20,788 nucleotides of DNA from positions 1-20,788 of IMG/VR virus record IMGVR_UViG_3300049810_000881; one strand, 5' to 3'. Both the position numbers and the translations under genes were made by a program. This document shows, piece after piece, positions 19,567 to 20,788 of this stretch. This stretch comes from a virus. Numbering within the stretch: the first letter of the stretch is position 1; each line of letters opens with the position of its first letter. The notes beneath the pieces were generated by a model. The model worked only from the letters and a program-made list of their open reading frames with translations, was not told the origin of the DNA and made no database searches.

Positions 19567-19785
19567 TTAAATTTTTACCTGTTCTGAAGTAAAATGTGTT
19601 TCTAAAATCATTAACTTATCTTCGTATTCGGCAATCTTACCGATTTCACCAGATATTGTCTCCATAATATCAATGTGTTCTCCTACACCCACAGGGTTAT
19701 TGAAGAATGCTTCAACATTCATTTTGTGTTTACCAATCTCGCCATGGTAATGATTCTTTAGCGCTGTTATCATTTGATGTCTCAT
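19567..19785 (-). CDS. Small conserved phage protein (72 aa)
   Basis: The ATG at 19785 overlaps the peroxiredoxin stop (ATGA), preferred over a longer frame inside that gene. The 72-aa product (MRHQMITALKNHYHGEIGKH, then NVEAFFNNPVGVGEHIDIME and a helical acidic end) is almost all helix, with a conserved-looking NPVGVGEH turn. I recall a clearly related small protein in many marine and enteric T4-like phages, of unknown function. It is the last gene of the nuclease/peroxiredoxin unit. Confidence 0.75.
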   Translation of the reverse strand: MRHQMITALKNHYHGEIGKHKMNVEAFFNNPVGVGEHIDIMETISGEIGKIAEYEDKLMILETHFTSEQVKI

Positions 19786-20303
19786 GCTACAAACTCCTCT
19801 CCTGGATTCCACTCACACCCAGTAAGACCACCGGCCTTGAGTGCTTGTAGAGTTCTTAATACTTCATGTGCATTTCTACCAGTATCTAGTGCATTGACCG
19901 ATACGTGTTGAATTACCATGTTTTTATCATAAATAAATGTTGCCCTGTAACAAACACCTTCGTCTTCGTTTACAATACCGAGTTTATGTGATAAACCAAG
20001 ACCACAATCTGCTGCAAGAGTATGTTTAATACTACCGATTAATTTATTCTCTTGTTTCCATGCAAGTTTGCAGAATTCGTTATCACCACTGATACCAACA
20101 ACATTCGCTTCTTCTACCAACATATCCATTCCAGCAATTTCTGTGGGACAGATAAAGGTAAAATCTTTTGGATAGAAATAAACCACACTCCATTCTTGTT
20201 TGTGAGGCGTATATCCATTCTCAATATTTACTTCAACGAATTCATTATTTTCATTGACACCCTGTAAATTACATACAGGGAATTTATCACCAACTGTTAA
20301 CAT
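19782..20303 (-). CDS. 2-Cys peroxiredoxin (AhpC/Prx family)
   Basis: This 173-aa enzyme reduces hydrogen peroxide and organic peroxides. The peroxidatic site is PKDFTFICP, with P45, T49 and C52 forming the PxxxTxxC motif, and R120 (CYRATFIYD) is the conserved active-site arginine. The resolving cysteine is C163 (LTGCEWNPGEEF), as in typical 2-Cys enzymes. AGGAG lies five bases before the ATG. It lies between a nuclease and a small phage gene, so it is phage-borne, probably acquired from a bacterial host. Likely role (inference): protecting the infected cell or phage DNA replication from oxidative stress. Confidence 0.95.
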   Translation of the reverse strand: MLTVGDKFPVCNLQGVNENNEFVEVNIENGYTPHKQEWSVVYFYPKDFTFICPTEIAGMDMLVEEANVVGISGDNEFCKLAWKQENKLIGSIKHTLAADCGLGLSHKLGIVNEDEGVCYRATFIYDKNMVIQHVSVNALDTGRNAHEVLRTLQALKAGGLTGCEWNPGEEFVA

Positions 20304-20311
20304 ATTATCTC

Positions 20312-20788
20312 CTATTTTCCAAAAATATATTCACGTTTCTTTTCAGCATTATACTGTTCAATAACATCAAATAATGGTTTTACCCAATTGTCTCTATGTT
20401 CTATAAAGACTTGTGGTTCTTCGTTATCAACAGCAATTAATACCACCAATTGTGTAATAGGTATACCAGTTCTTTCTTCCCACATAATTGCATATGCGCA
20501 ACATTGCATGAAGTAACCTTTTACCCATTCCTTCTTTTTTAGTTTACGAGATGTTTTATAATCTACAATAGAATCTTTGCCATCCCATACACCAACACAA
20601 TCCACTCTACCCGCCAAACCTAAGTGTTCGGAATATAATGGAGCCTCTTGTGCATAAACTTTACTTAATCTTGTATCCAGTTGTTCTTTTACATCATGAA
20701 AGGATTGTAATATATGAGGCATTACACCTTTAGCATAATCAGGATCATTATCGACATACTTCTCTAATAAATCGTGTACCGCAGTACC
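20312..20788 (-). CDS. PD-(D/E)XK (Cas4/RecB-type) exonuclease, 5' end beyond the window
   Basis: The frame stays open to the window edge, so the N-terminus is missing; the ATG at 20722 is internal. The visible 158 residues include GTAVHDLLEKY, with the conserved His typical of RecB/Cas4 nucleases. They also include the catalytic core GRVDCVGVWDGKDSIVDYKT (Asp, then D-x-K) and the QxxxYA helix (QCCAYA). These enzymes cut DNA ends, often with a metal ion. The gene lies nine bases before peroxiredoxin. In T4-like phages such nucleases act in recombination, host-DNA breakdown or repair; which one applies here is not visible. Confidence 0.85.
   Translation of the reverse strand, partial: GTAVHDLLEKYVDNDPDYAKGVMPHILQSFHDVKEQLDTRLSKVYAQEAPLYSEHLGLAGRVDCVGVWDGKDSIVDYKTSRKLKKKEWVKGYFMQCCAYAIMWEERTGIPITQLVVLIAVDNEEPQVFIEHRDNWVKPLFDVIEQYNAEKKREYIFGK

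Noticed and set aside
1-20788. tRNA genes, CRISPR arrays, insertion sequences, integrase or attachment sites
   Set aside because: Looked for cloverleaf-like segments, regularly spaced repeats, transposase-like proteins and long flanking repeats; none was seen.

Overview
The window reads as a piece of a marine T4-like myovirus genome. It is AT-rich and densely packed, with stop/start overlaps of the TAATG and ATGA type, and nearly every gene lies on the minus strand. T4-type replication and late-transcription genes (gp32, gp59, a DsbA-like protein, gp33, DNA ligase) sit beside small proteins that I recall from cyanomyophages and SAR11 myophages. The low GC content and the curli-like cluster point to a pelagimyophage-like virus, one infecting SAR11-type alphaproteobacteria. 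That host assignment is an inference. I recall curli-related clusters being reported in pelagimyophage genomes, so the cluster may not be new as such. Its link here to a CHASE2 adenylate cyclase, a FecR protein and a T4-type late promoter deserves attention.

Layout, left to right. 1-257: the end of a plus-strand gene of unknown, possibly structural, function, convergent with the rest and separated by a UUCG hairpin terminator. 312-3575: replication and late-transcription block (gp32, gp59, DsbA-like, gp33, and a conserved protein of unknown function). 3689-6495: small early-type genes, including a SWIM zinc-finger protein and a SprT-like metalloprotease, served by several sigma-70-type promoters. 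6595-12779: the standout module. Read in the direction of transcription (right to left) it is CsgF-like, CsgG-like lipoprotein pore, curlin-like A, FecR-domain protein, curlin-like B, an 88-aa membrane protein, a 26-aa coupled ORF, and a CHASE2 class III adenylate cyclase. 12754-14068: two holin-like membrane proteins, a 35-aa membrane peptide, a 61-aa overlapping ORF and a T4-type lysozyme. 14070-16818: tail-fibre-like and other late genes with TATAAATA promoters. 16846-19348: tiny membrane proteins, DNA ligase and a HAD phosphatase. 19384-20788: a 45-aa ORF containing a long inverted repeat, a conserved small protein, a 2-Cys peroxiredoxin and a partial PD-(D/E)XK nuclease.

Two promoter classes are visible. 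Eight minus-strand sigma-70-type promoters, seven with an exact TTGACA and all with TATAAT, share extended flanking sequence and serve replication and early genes. Three TATAAATA octamers match the T4 late-promoter consensus and serve tail and lysis genes and, from 13428 onward, the lysis/curli/cyclase run. The presence of gp33 fits this late class.

Working model (inference): late in infection the phage makes an outer-membrane curli channel (CsgG plus CsgF) and two exported curlin-like beta-solenoid proteins. It also makes a periplasmic FecR protein and a membrane cyclase with a periplasmic CHASE2 sensor that could report envelope or fibre state as cAMP. No CsgE or CsgC is visible. There are no tRNAs, CRISPR arrays, insertion sequences or integrases, and no gene-free stretch longer than 300 bases.
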